From positions 492,770,571-492,834,570 of the forward strand of contig VDFB02270651.1 in assembly GCA_007258455.2 (NCBI GenBank): a stretch of DNA of 64,000 nucleotides, in the 5' to 3' direction. Numbering within the stretch: the stretch's first letter is position 1; each line of letters begins with the position of its first letter. Shown here one piece after another: positions 1-11,784 of this stretch. Below the pieces are notes generated by a model. It was not told the origin of the DNA. It saw nothing but the letters and a program-made list of their open reading frames with translations, and ran no database searches. This DNA comes from Sequoia sempervirens (taxonomy: Eukaryota > Streptophyta > Pinopsida > Cupressales > Cupressaceae). The translations under genes were made by a program, and so were the position numbers.

Positions 1-1654
1 TTATTTTTTCCTCTTGTGTTTGAAGCTCCCCGTAACAAACTGTTCTTCATGATATTATTGTCCCCAGTTGCTCATGACAAACTATTGATTATCGTAGTTT
101 TCATGTTCTATTCTGCATAATCTCTAAGTCGTTTTACATGGGTGTTTTCCATAGATGATTAATTTATTGTTAATTTCTTCTTGTTATATGTTTCTATGTT
201 TTGCATTATACCCATTTTGGAGACTTCAAAGAGATTATCGCTCTTTATGGGTGGAGAAATTGCAGTTAAATTTTATTTATTTTTGTCAAAAAAATATGAT
301 TATGGTTTGTATTTTTTGGCCCTCGTTTATTGTTTGTAGTTATCTCTATACATCTTTAGCATTATAGTTGTTACCATAGGAGCAATTGTAGTTAAGTATT
401 CTTTCTTTCGTCAAAAAATATGGGTGGGGTTAGTAATTTTATCGCCTTTGGTTTATTGTTTTAGTTATCTTTGTGCATCTTTGGCGTTATACCCAATAAC
501 ATAGGAGCGATTGCAGATTAACATGGGAGTAATTACATAGCATAGAGGGTTAGTATGAAAGCATAGGCATATTGGAGATAAAATTAATCTATTGTGTGTT
601 AAGTGTTATTCGAATAGCTCTTTTACAATTTCTCTATTTGTCTATAATATTTAGTGCTAGGTAATAGGTTGAATTTTCAACTAAGTCTGTGGGGTTCCAC
701 TCATTTTGCACAGATTATTGGTACCTATTGGCTTTGGGAGTTCTGTTTAATGTGGCTTTTCGTTCATTTGTCTTGTATCAATGTGTTTCATGGTATTCTT
801 TTTCCCTTGTGTCTTTGAAAATCCTCGTGACATGTTGTTCTTCATGGGATTCTTTTTTTTGCTTCTCCATAAGAGACTATTGATTGCTATGGTTTTCTCC
901 TTCTATTCTCCATATTTTATTCATGGTATTTTCTTTAGGTTATGACAACAATTATATGATGTAATAATTTGTGCAAAATTTGTATAATGCCACAGGATTA
1001 ATTGTAGATTTGAGCTACATTGCTTGGCATTAAATATTATAGACAAATCATTTATGCAAAAAATCCCATGTAAAATGACTTGTAGCAAATAATTATTATT
1101 CTAACACGTATTATACAAGTTTTGTGCTTCTCTTCAATATTTATTAACAATGAACATAGCTAGAATCTTGTATGAATATGTTTCATGTTGTTCTTTCTTC
1201 CCTAATCTGCTTGAAGGTCCCTAGAACAAACTACTCAGGTCTATTTATGTGGGTCGTGGAGCTTGCTAATTACGTTGGATGGAAGTGTCTTATATGAATA
1301 TGTTTCATTATATTCCTTTTCCCTTATCTATTTTAGGTTCCCCACAACAAATTATTCTTCATGATATTGTTGTTTTCATTCCCCCGTAACAAACTGTTCA
1401 TTATCGTAGTTTTCATCTTCTATTCTCCATATCTTAAAGTTCTATTTAAAGTGGGTTTGAGAGCATCTGTCATTTTCCTCTGATTCTTAAGTGTTTTCCT
1501 AATAGTTCTTTTCCAATTCCACTTGCCTGTCATTTTCTGCTTACCAAAAATTCTATCATTGTGTAGACAAGGTGTAACAACGAATTCTATGTGATAGTTT
1601 CTTGTTAATTCAAAAATCAAGCCACATTATTTCCCACTGAATATTATAGATACA

Positions 1655-1755
1655 ACTTAAACAAAGTATACTTTCCCACACTGCAATGCTCAATATTGCA
1701 TTTACTTCATCCACCCCCATCATACAACAATGGTTGAATGAATTAGCACCCCTGC
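1655..1755 (-). repeat. Family R1 dispersed repeat, partial copy
   Basis: This partial copy shares the 'ACTTTCCCACACTGCAA...CATTTACTTCATCCA' section with the minus-strand copies at 6170-6400 and 17450-17735. It starts in the middle of the unit and runs into an (AT)n tract near 1757. Confidence 0.5.
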
Positions 1756-2239
1756 GATATATATATATATATACATTGTGAACTATATGTGAAAATCAAT
1801 GCTTCAAGACATAGACAGATACATATACGTGAAATTGTGTTGTTCCCTATACCAAACTGTTCATTATCATAGTTTTCCTATTCTATTCTCCTTATTTTAA
1901 CATTCTATTTAATGTGGGTTTTCAAACATCTCTCATTTTCCTCTGATTGTTAAGTGTTTTTCTAATAGGTCAGTGAAATGCATGTATAGATTTGAGTTTT
2001 CACCATATTCTTGCGTACCAAAAATTCTATTGCTATCTAGACAAGGTGTAACAACAAACTCTATGTGACAGTTGGCTTGTCAATTAAAATTTAAGCTACA
2101 TTATTTCCCATGAAATATTATAGGAAAACTAGGGAAATTGCAAAACAAGTATTAGGAAAACACTTAAGAATGATAGGTAGTGTCGGAGATGTCCCAACCA
2201 ATAGGATATTTGTTTGAAGTTTTTGTCAGGATTTTTGTC

Positions 2240-2575
2240 AACCCAGCCATGAATTGGATTTTCTGGTGTCGGAGATGCCTCGCTCCTCGGTGACTTGACT
2301 AGGTTTTTTTGTGACCATATGGAACTAGGTAATTATAAGGGTTGGTAGTGGTGGAGTTGGTGTCCTCAATACACAAAATTTGAATGGTAAGTGTTTGCTT
2401 GCCCGAGGATTCATGCATTCTACCATTATTGTGTGGTGAGGTCGAGTGAAGTAAATGCGTGTGACCTAAGTAAATGGAATATTGAGTGTTGTAGTTTGGG
2501 AAAGTATACTTTGATTAGGTTGCATTGTTGAAATAGCCATTGTGGTGTTGATTTCATAGCATTTAGCACAGGTTA
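2240..2575 (+). repeat. Family R1 dispersed repeat, long copy
   Basis: This is the longest plus-strand copy. In order it carries a 'GGTGTCGGAGATGCC' section, a 'GGTGGAGTTGGTGTCCTC' section, a 'GTAAGTGTTTGCTTGCCC' section and the terminal 'GTTGCATTGTTGAAATAGCC...GGTGTTG' section. The reverse complement of 17450-17735 presents the same blocks in the same order. No terminal inverted repeats, poly-A tail or coding capacity are visible. Shorter copies of the terminal block alone lie at 3825-3905, 4573-4668 and 17055-17125 (plus) and at 16785-16840 and 17905-17965 (minus). Confidence 0.6.
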
Positions 2576-3085
2576 TTGCGCTCTTCTATTTTCCATTTTT
2601 TCTCCATGATATTCTTTTCCCATTCATCTGTTAGTTGTGTCTACTTCTTAAGTGTTCTTTTAACATCTCTTGCAATTGCTTAATAGATTGCTTATCTTGT
2701 ACCAATATGTTTCATGGATCTTTTTCTCCCTGGCCTGTTTGAACCTGCTTATAATAAAGTATTAATTGTTGTGGTTATTTTGTTTGTATGGAACACATTA
2801 TATGTCTTATATCACTATGTTTCATGAAATCCATTCTTCCACATCTGTTTGAAATTCACCATAACAAACTCTTCTTCATGATATTCTTTTTTTCAATTGC
2901 CCATAACGGACTCTACCTGTCTGCAAGTTGTTGGACAATCCTCAGGCGCTAGCGCCATAGGTGTGTTGTTTGCTTCCTTTTGTTGCAGGCAATTGTATTG
3001 GGCCTTTGTTGGATGCATGGTTAGTTTTTTCATCAATTACACTAGATCTTAGATTTGTGAATTAGTTGTTACACTTTGTGGCATT

Positions 3086-3190
3086 GTTTGATATATGTAT
3101 GGATATATGTATATACATATGTATATGCATATGTATATACATATATGTATGTGTATATGTATATGTATATGTATATATGCATATGCAATC
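3086..3190. repeat. (TATG/TATA)n microsatellite
   Basis: This is an irregular run of TATG and TATA units. Related, more degenerate runs lie at 3340-3425, 3700-3822 and 3995-4155. The apparent Tyr/Ile/Met/His-rich reading frames across them on both strands come from the repeat and are not genes. Confidence 0.9.
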
Positions 3191-4440
3191 AAAAAGTGAA
3201 AATCTTTGATATGGAGGGTGCAACGAGGGAAGTAATGATACATACGCATAAGCAGCTGCAACATTACACTCTCCGGGAATGGGAAAAATGCATTGTACCT
3301 TCCATTCATTACACTCTCCACCAAAAATGCATTGCATATGCATAGATATATTTACATATGGATATGCATGTATGCATAGTACAAATGAATCTGCATATGC
3401 ATATACATATATGCATATGTACATTCAACCTAATTAGATGTATACTTTCTTTGTTCTTCAATTGAATTTTCTCTATATTAGTTTAGTGGCTCATAAGTGT
3501 TATTTTCAACCGTGTTATACAATTGCTCTATTTGTATTCAATATATATATGTGTATGTGTATTTGTGTATGTATTGAAGAATTGATTTCCACATACCATT
3601 CATAATCTAGATCATCCTCTTTGTAAGGATTTGAAGTTAAATCAATTAGAATGATACCAAGGAACTAACTATACAAAATGTGTATAACACTAAAGATAGA
3701 GTATATATAAGTGTCTATATATGTATATATAGATGTATATATATGTATATATATGTATGTATGTATGTATGTGTGTATATATATATGTATATCTATATAC
3801 ATATATATGTGTGTGTGTGTATTGGAAAGTATAGTCCAAAATGTGCAAGAAAATATATTGATTAAGTTACATTGTCGAAAGAGGCATTGTTGTGTTGGTT
3901 TCATAATAGAGTACTTGATGAATTGCTTGCTCTGTGTCTGTTTTATAGTAGATTGGAGGGTTTTAAAACTATTGTACTTTGGAATCTGTGAGTTGTATAT
4001 ATATATATATATATATATATACGCATGTATATGTAAATATATATGTGTGTGTGTGTGCATGTGTTTGTGTTTATGTATATATATATATATGTATACAATA
4101 ATGTGTATATGTAGATATGTATATATACATGTATATATGTATGTATGTATGTATGTTTTTTGTAACAATTTTTTTACAATTTCCCTATTTGTCTATAATA
4201 TTTAGTGCCAGATAATGTGCCTTCAATTTAGAATTCATAAGATAGTTGTTACATAGATTGCTTGTGTTGTATGAATATGTTTTATTATATTATTTACTCA
4301 TTTTTAAAAGTTCTATTTAATGTTTGGTTTTGATCATCTCTTGTTTTCTTGTGGTTCTTCAGTGTTTTCCTAATAGTTCTTTTACAATTTACCTATTTTT
4401 CTATAATATTTAGTCCCAAATAATGCAGCTCCAATTTAGA

Positions 4441-4521
4441 ATATATGTATATATGTGTGTGTGTGTACGTATATATGTATATATGTGTGTGTGTGTGTGT
4501 GTATGTATATGTATATATGTG

Positions 4522-4573
<52 letters not shown>
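4441..4573. repeat. (TG)n microsatellite with TATG interruptions
   Basis: Alternating TG blocks and TATA/TATG units end in an almost pure (TG)n run at about 4530-4572. The tract directly abuts a copy of the R1 terminal block, as the microsatellite at 3700-3822 also does. Confidence 0.9.
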
Positions 4574-4574
<1 letters not shown>

Positions 4575-5220
4575 AAAAGTATAATGTGAAATGTGTTAGA
4601 AAATATATTGATTAGGTTGCATTGTCAAAAGAGCCATTGTGGTGTTGGTTTGATAGCAGACTATTGTAAAAATTGTTGCCTCCACCTCTCTTTCAAGTTC
4701 CCAATAACAAACTATTCTTCATGATTCTCTTTTTTTGGTTCCCCACGACAGACTGTTCATTATCAGATTTTGCATAACAACCATAGGTTAATGAAAGGTA
4801 ATTGAGAACCCACATTAAACATATTCAAACAATTCAAGCAGTCTATGTAAGAGTTGGTTTATGAATTCAAAATTTGAGCTACATTCTTTGGCACTAAACC
4901 CACATTAAATAGAACTTGTAAATTCAATGGGTGGCAATAATATGTGCAAAATGGCTATAAGGCCACAGAGTTAATTGGGAATTTGAGCTACATTACTTGG
5001 CACTAAATATTATAGAGAAATAAAGAAGACTTGCCCGGGGTTTTAAATGAAAATGTGGAGCTTACCTCTTCAACAAAGGATGTTCATAAATTTTTCTCAT
5101 TGGTCAATAAGGATTGCGAAAAAATTATGAATTTAGAATTGACAAGGCAACTGTTAGATAGCTTGGTTGTCTTGTATCAATATTAGTATGTAGATTTCTG
5201 GAAAAAACTGTGTGCAGATT

Positions 5221-5266
5221 TTTGGATCGACGTTTCGGATCATACTCCATGATCCATCATCAGGAT
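5221..5266 (-). ncRNA. Hammerhead-ribozyme-like core, left arm
   Basis: This is the mirror image of the plus-strand motif, carried by the left arm of the inverted repeat. On the minus strand the CTGATGA core lies at 5263-5257, GAAA at 5236-5233 and the GTC triplet ends at 5229. The same extra base precedes stem II. A transcript of either strand would therefore contain one core within a very stable hairpin. Confidence 0.4.
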
Positions 5267-5279
5267 CATCATAGATTTC

Positions 5280-5325
5280 ATCCTGATGATGGATCATGGA
5301 GTATGATCCGAAACGTCGATCCAAA
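5280..5325 (+). ncRNA. Hammerhead-ribozyme-like core, right arm
   Basis: The strand reads CTGATGA at 5283-5289, a 7-bp stem II (5291-5297 with 5303-5309, 5-nt loop), GAAA at 5310-5313, and GTC at 5315-5317, which is the expected cleavage triplet. This is the order of a type I hammerhead. Stem III is reduced to the palindrome ACGT at 5313-5316, so it could only close between two copies, as in minimal dimeric hammerheads. Stem I would pair the bases before 5283 with those after 5317; only GAT/ATC plus an outer AAATC/GATTT match is seen. There is one extra base, T5290, between CTGATGA and stem II, which departs from the canonical core and could abolish activity. Confidence 0.45.
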
Positions 5326-6169
5326 AATCTGCACACAGTTTTTTCCAGAAATCTACATACTAACTATCATGGACTGTGAAAACAAAATGTTCTTAATTGT
5401 ATCAATATGTTTTTAATGATATTATTTTCCTCTCATTTTTTTGAGTATCAATATGTTTCACGACATTATTTTCCACTCATCTGATTGAAGTTTCCTATAA
5501 TAGATTATTCTATTGTTCTTGTAACAAGGATTGTTTTCAATTTTTAAAATTCTAGAAATTTTGCCATGGTTAATTTGTTTGGATGGAACTTGTCATGTCT
5601 TCTATCAATATGTTTTATGATGTTCTTTTTTACTCAACTGTTTGAAGTGAGTTTGAAGCTGGTTGTAATAAATTATTCTATTGTTCTTGTAACAAGCATT
5701 GTTTTCAATTTTTAGAATTTTGTAATTTTTTTCGCATGGTTATTTTGTTTGGATGGAACATGTTATATGTCTTGTATCGATATGTTTCATTATATTTTTT
5801 TACCTCATCCATTTCAAGCTCCCTGTAACAAAGTATTGATTGTTGTGGTTTAGCTCTTGTAAATTCTAAAATTTTGTACACTGCTAGAAACTGAAACCAT
5901 CATGTTGATTTGTGCCTTTGGGCTTTTTGCAACTTTTACATAGATGGATACATATATATATATATGTATGTATTGAATTCCATGTTTCATATTTAAAAAT
6001 GTACATATACCTAGATATATATATCCATGTATACAGAACAAGACAAGTGTGTCTTGTTTGACAATCCAACAGTTATTTATATATACACATGTATATCTCA
6101 AAGAATATTTTTATGGTACCTTTATTCGTATTTATGTAGACTCAGATTTAGAAAGAGTAAAAAATACCA

Positions 6170-6400
6170 CATGACCACAATGCCTCTTTCGACAATGCAA
6201 CTTAATCAGTATATTTTCTCACACATTTTGGAGTATACTTTCCCATACTGCAACATTGAATGTTGCATTTACTTCCTCCAACACCATGGTCCAACAACAC
6301 CAGGATGCATTAACCCTCACGTGAGCAAACATTTACCATTATGCTTCTGTGTATTGAGGAAACCAATTCCACCATTGCAAAAACCACATAATTAGCAAGT
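6170..6400 (-). repeat. Family R1 dispersed repeat
   Basis: This minus-strand copy begins with the 'CACAATGCCTCTTTCGACAA' block and continues through 'GATGCATTAACCCTCACG', 'GAGCAAACATTTACC' and 'ACCAATTCCACCATTGC'. The block order equals that of 17450-17735. Confidence 0.6.
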
Positions 6401-6768
6401 TGCATGTTGTTATAAACAACCCCTAGAAATCCCCCCATCAGAAGTACATATGCATACATATATCTGGTTATATGTTTTTTTTAAATGTGTGGACAAAAGG
6501 AAAATTCAATGCATATATGTACTTAGTCATTTTCATTCTTGTTGTTGTATATTCTATTGTTTGCATTAAAAAAGATGAAGGCAACAGGTAGCAACATATA
6601 GAAATGTCTGCATATATGTATTTATAGAAATATAGTAAAAAATTGCATGCATACAATAGTAAAATGGTTGTTGGATTATGAATATTTCTAACTTGTCTAC
6701 CAGTTGGCATTGGATGTTGCAATACATTAATATTTTATTTTCATTATCAAATAGAGGTTTCAATCGGT

Positions 6769-7680
6769 CAACTATAATTGGAACAATTTCTCCCTCTAAA
6801 AGGTCCTAGAACTATGTCTACAGAATCGGGCTTTGTGGATGGGTCTCCAGAGCCCCCCCAAATTAATTTGGAGACACCTCCCACAGGTCCCGCTACTGAT
6901 TCCTGCTTTGAGGGTGCCATCCACCAGTCCCCAGATCTGGATTCCATAAGTTTGTATTTCCTTTTCCTTATGTTGGTTGATAGATTTAACACCTAACTCT
7001 ATATTCTCATGCCCCACTAAGGTGAAAAATGTAACCATAGTTGAATTAGTAATAGTATAATTTTCAAGCCAATTTTTTTCTTATTTTAAAAGGTGGCAGC
7101 TACCTTCATTTGATATTCAATGAATAATTTTTAACTAGTGTTGCTTTTAACCAGAAAGCAAATAAAGGAAGGGGATTTTAACCAGAAATATTTAAAGGCA
7201 TTCATTGACTTCATCTGATAAAACTAAAAATACTCCACAACTAAAATTAAATCCAAAATCACCACAAAATCCTTATTCACAAATAAATGATACTACAGTG
7301 ATGCAACAAATCAGAGTATCTATCATTCTAATAATAGATCACAAATTGGGAGAACATTCAACATAAGAAGAAAAGATTCATACACCATAATTCAAAGATT
7401 ATGAATGCATAAATTCCACCATTGTCTTCTATATCAGAATAACAAAAAGCAGTAAATCAAGATAACAAAGTTTTTCTCTAATGAGTAAATCAAAGTTTTC
7501 CCAAAAGATCCAAATCACATCAGCCAAACCTATATTTAAAACATAAGCCAATTGTCTTTCGTAACAGTTTCTTGAAAGTAACTATACCAAATAATTAAAA
7601 AAGTCTTTAACTTAATAGAGCCAAATTAAAATAAAGTATCATGAAATACTAAAAATAACTATGCATTGTTTCCCTCCACT
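6769..7680. other. Non-coding stretch, nothing recognised
   Basis: A patch of higher GC at about 6776-6960 has overlapping 70-80 codon frames on both strands, none resembling a known domain. The rest is AT-rich and featureless. It lies directly 3' of family-X copy 1, so it could hold that element's downstream region. Confidence 0.5.
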
Positions 7681-7689
7681 TCAGCCTTT

Positions 7690-10600
7690 TCCTCTTCCAG
7701 ATTCTCGACCGCTTCTTGCTGCAATATTTTTTCTTGTTCCTTCATCCTAGATTTGTAGTCTTTGTACCTGGTAATAATTGCAAATATCTCTTTGTTCCCT
7801 GGTGTTACAATGATCTACAGTCTGGTTCTCAATTTGGTTAGAGCAGCCTCAAACTCGTTTAGAGTGTCAAGCCTCCTATTTGCTTCAGTTTTAACAGAAT
7901 TGAGGTAGACTTGCAATCTACCGAGCTTTGAGAAAGATTCTTTGGTTATTGTGGCAGGATCTTCCATCTCCTTGTTGAATACTTCTTTGAATTTCAAACA
8001 AATTTCCTTCAAATCCAGAATTTTCTCATAAAACTCATTAGTTCTCTCTACTTTTATGTCATGACAATTTCCTTTAATCTCCATCAGCATGTCCAGATAC
8101 CTTTTGAGTGCTTCATAAATCTCCTTTACCAAGTTGTCATAAATTTTTAATTTCCACTCCAATGAGTCAGAACAAGAAGGATTTAACTCCTTTGGATCAT
8201 TCACAATTTGTTCATTGATCAATTTCATTCAATCCATGGAAATCAACTCTTTCATTTCTTATGAGAGCACGTAGAGGCTAGTCTAATATTTCTTGACCTA
8301 TTGTAGCTTTGTCATCCATTCCTTCCTTTTATCGACAACTTGAGTGTAGAAAAGCACATATTTACTAACAAAGGGGATAGTCTCCTGAGACATTTCATCA
8401 ATCCATTCACTGATAGTTTTGGAATAGCTTATATTCTTTCTGATTAATTGCATTGTAAACCCATCAATAAATTCTAATTGAGAACTTGAGGCTCCACTGG
8501 ATATAGAAGGGGGGACTATAGAAGAAATATTTTTTTTTAAATCAAGAACCTAATATTGCAATTTCACCTTTTCCTTTCTTTCTTCCTTTACCTGCTTAAT
8601 CAAGGAATTGACTGAATAATTAGCCTGATACACATCACCTTCAAGTGTTTGCGGTCCCATATCAACATGTGTAATTTTATAGTCAGCCTCTATTATCTCA
8701 TCATCATTTAGATATTTTATAGGATTATTGGAGAAGTAAGGTCAATCAAGCATTCTCGACATTTTATGAGCTTTCTTTGGCCTTGAGGAAGTCTAGAGCA
8801 ACTTTGCAACCGTATCTACTCCAACTGTTGTTGGAGTATATTTTCTCTTTTTCTCTACCACCTTTTTTAGCCATACTAAGGAGGCTTCTACCAAAACAGA
8901 ATCCTTATTTCCTTGAGCAATTTCCTTAGACTCACCAAGAGTGATGGGTATATTTTCCACCGGGGAAGAGGGTACTTTGAAAAAAGGAGGAAAGGTATTG
9001 TCTTCAACAATCTTCTTAAAAATGGCATCAGAATCTTTAGGCATAGGTTTTGTTTGATTGGTCTTCTTTTTAGGAGTAGGGGTAAGTATGTTGTCCTATT
9101 CGCACACCGACTTCAATTTATTCATCTCTTCAAGCTTCTCACCATCACCCCCAAACTGTGAATTTGCACTAGAAGACCTAGTAGCCAATCTCCCTGATGA
9201 TGTACCCACTGCAACTGTTTGAGAGGACCCTAGATTCATTTCTCTCAGATGATTTTGGTTCTTGAGTAGAACCTGTAACTTGATGCCATTTTTCTTCTAA
9301 CCAATCCTAAGTTCTTCTCAACACTGGAGGAGCTCATATATTCATATTCAAAACTTCATTTTTACTCTAGTCAACCTTGGGATGAGATTTATTAGACAAT
9401 TTTTCATATTCGAGTTCAATGACCACCGAATCTTCAGTCGCACTTTCAGGAATCTAAAAAGAAAGACCAAAAAATTGTATTTTCCCGAGGGTTAACCTCA
9501 TATAATCTCTTTTCAAGACTTCATTTTCATCAACACAATCTTCCCAAAAGTCCTCAATAGAAGGTTGATGCTAATATGAACTTGCTCCATATAAATTTTG
9601 TCTCACGAAACCCTTGCTATCAAAATTATCCCTCATGAATAAATGTTGTAGGTTATACTCTTTAAGAATTCCTTCAGCACATTTGGCCATCTAATTATTT
9701 TTACACATGAAGGAAGGAGTTTTGAATGGGAAAACATACCCCCACTTCCCCATATTCATGTACTTTACATTCACCATGGCCATTTGTTTACAGACCTCCA
9801 GGAACACCAGCAAATCTTCAACATATCTAGGAAATTTTAATGGGGTTTTCTCAAAACCTCCTATCCTTAAGTAGAAAAACCTATCAAATTGAATATAGAA
9901 ACTTCCAAAATTTGATACAAGAGACATTGACTCAGGAGAAAGTCACATTTTAGGGTTTCCATCCAATTTCTTCATAGCTTCCATCAAGAATGCATCATTG
10001 ACAAGGCAAAAATCCCCCATTCAAACTTGCTTGGTAAACTGCGAATAGAACTTATATACAAGCATGCAAAAATTTGGAGGTACCTGTGGCTTTAATCCTG
10101 GCCAAAAGGATCTTTGACTAGCTATAATGTATATTAAGCAAGAACACAGATGGAAGGTAGCAGTTTTCTAGAAATTGACTAATTGTTCATTCAAATAAAA
10201 GAAAATTATCTTAGCCCAATCAATGAACACATTCTCATCATAGATAACCAAAATAAACTAAAACATTCAATCTTAAAAAGACTCAATTTTTGCATTTCCA
10301 ACAATACGATGTAACAAAGCAATGGCATCTGCGATTTTCCCTTTGAAATTCATTCTCTTAAGTTTGGTAGGTAACTATGACTTACCTCTTTTCTCTGACT
10401 TCAACCACCCCTTGGCCATAGAATTCTTGCACCAGTCCTCATTAGCTTTGAAAAACTCACTAGCCACCACAAGAGACATGTCCTTTATGGGCACTCTCTC
10501 AGGAATCTTTAGCGAGTGGGAAACAACTTTAGGAGAAATTTTAGCAATGACAATCCCATCCATGGCTTTGATTTCCCACGGTTCTAGAATGTACCTTCTT

Positions 10601-10800
10601 GTGCATGCGCATATTAGGTCCACGCTCAGTACGGCTTCTAAAAACCCTCGGCATGAGCTAATCCACTTTCTAATAATTTTGTGTTGACAACAGATCTTCT
10701 GTCACTTTCTAAATGCGCCCAGAATTCCTCCAACTTAAAGGATCCCAGCTCCGTGTCCCTTACATCGAGCCAACGATTTTCAATTTTAGACTACATGAGC
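7690..10800 (-). pseudogene. Uncharacterised family-X ORF, copy 1 (decayed)
   Basis: The minus strand carries one protein split by stops and a few frameshifts. Recognisable segments are an N-terminal block with 'DTELGSFKLEEFWAHL' (about 10.73 kb); a helical block with 'KIPERVPIKDMS' (about 10.5 kb); 'FIDWAKI' and 'LNEQLVN' (about 10.2 kb); 'QFDRFFYLRIGG' (about 9.87 kb); 'FWEDCVDENE' (about 9.53 kb); a charged linker with Lys/Arg clusters; and a C-terminal coiled-coil-like segment at 7815-8228 of 137 codons. Each of the first five blocks has a counterpart in the same order in copy 3 (59.2-64 kb). I do not recognise a catalytic motif and cannot assign a function. No LTRs were found around it. 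The RPA1-like pseudogene lies about 1 kb away on the opposite strand. Confidence 0.7.
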
Positions 10801-11784
10801 TCACAGTACACAAAGGAACACTCATATGCTTGAAGAAATAATTGTAGAAGGTGAAGGTACAACTGAAGACTCAACCAAATAAATCTCCACCACCTTAAGT
10901 CATGTAAAATGACAAGATGTACATTTGGTGCTGAATTAATATGTCACTTTATTTTTAATCCTCGGTAAAGAAAACCCTAAGATTTGTGTTCTTTGCAAAA
11001 ATATTTGATAATACATCTCCAGGTTGTACCGTATGCCTCATTTAATGCATAAGCGACACCTCAAAACATGCAGGATGAACAACATATCACCTTGTCATAG
11101 AAAATTGAAACTTTATAACCCAAAGTTGGGAGTTACAAAGTTATGAAAACCTCTGACTCTCCAACTACACAATAGACCAACACTATTAATGCTACAAAAG
11201 GAGAAAAATTTGGGCCATCGAGAGGTTAGAAAAAAACACGAACCCAATGACAAGGTTTAAAGACACTGGGTGCCAATGACTTAGATTTCAAAACTTAAAG
11301 AACGTGCAACAAGAGGTTAGAAACTTAGAGGATCCTGCAACAAAGGCTAAAATGAAGGCAAATACTTTAGACTTGGGTGGAAACTAAGAAATTAAAGACC
11401 AAGGAAGACAAAATTTAAAAGGACATGATACATATTATACCCATGGGTAACACATTATACCTGTTGCATATTTGTTGTTATTGTTCCCTTCCTCTCTTGT
11501 AATAAACTTGAACATTGCCTTTCAGTTCCTTTAATTTTAGGATTCTCAAATACAAAAAGATACAACACATACACTTTACTATTTATGTTTCCAATTTCAT
11601 TGTCCTTTAGGTGTATACACACATTCTTGGCCCTAGTAAAACAATAGATGTGGAAGTACATATACATTGATCTTTTACAACACATAAAATATCTCTTTGC
11701 AGCCTTTGTTTTCTTACTCATTTTATCCATTTGGTGTGATGATATGCATTTTCCTTGATTGAACTTGGTTTTGTAGACTACAAA
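10801..11784. other. Intergenic, nothing recognised
   Basis: AT-rich sequence between family-X copy 1 and the RPA1-like pseudogene. The 91-codon minus-strand frame near 11455-11730 has no recognisable composition or motif. No LTR, PBS or terminal inverted repeat was seen. Confidence 0.5.

Larger units (their letters stand above)
5183..5363. repeat. Inverted repeat, 84-bp arms around a 13-bp loop
   Basis: Positions 5183-5266 and 5280-5363 are reverse complements with no mismatch that I can find by eye; the loop is 5267-5279. Two peptides of opposite strands therefore share the same first 19 residues, which independently supports arm identity. A 12-bp direct repeat, TTGTATCAATAT, flanks the structure at 5172-5183 and 5397-5408. 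That phrase is common in the surrounding repeat field, so it is only a possible target duplication. The arm sequence is unlike the AT-rich surroundings and was not seen elsewhere in the window. It could be a fold-back transposon or inverted terminal sequences of a Penelope-like element. Confidence 0.9.
1..6768. repeat. AT-rich field of diverged dispersed repeats, no gene
   Basis: No reading frame here looks like a protein; frames over 60 codons either translate microsatellites or are Phe/Leu/Ser-rich. The stretch recycles a small vocabulary: 'ATAATATTTAGTGC' next to runs like CTATTTGTCTATAA, phrases around 'TTGTATCAATATGTTTCAT', and 'AACAAACTGTTC' followed by ATTATCGTAGTTTTC recur many times at varied spacing. 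The same vocabulary returns at 13.7-18.86 kb, so both belong to one repeat neighbourhood split by later material. I cannot assign it to a transposon superfamily. Confidence 0.7.

Noticed and set aside
5154..5416. Two small ORFs on opposite strands with identical N-termini
   Set aside because: They are created by the inverted repeat; the identity reflects the palindromic DNA, not protein conservation.
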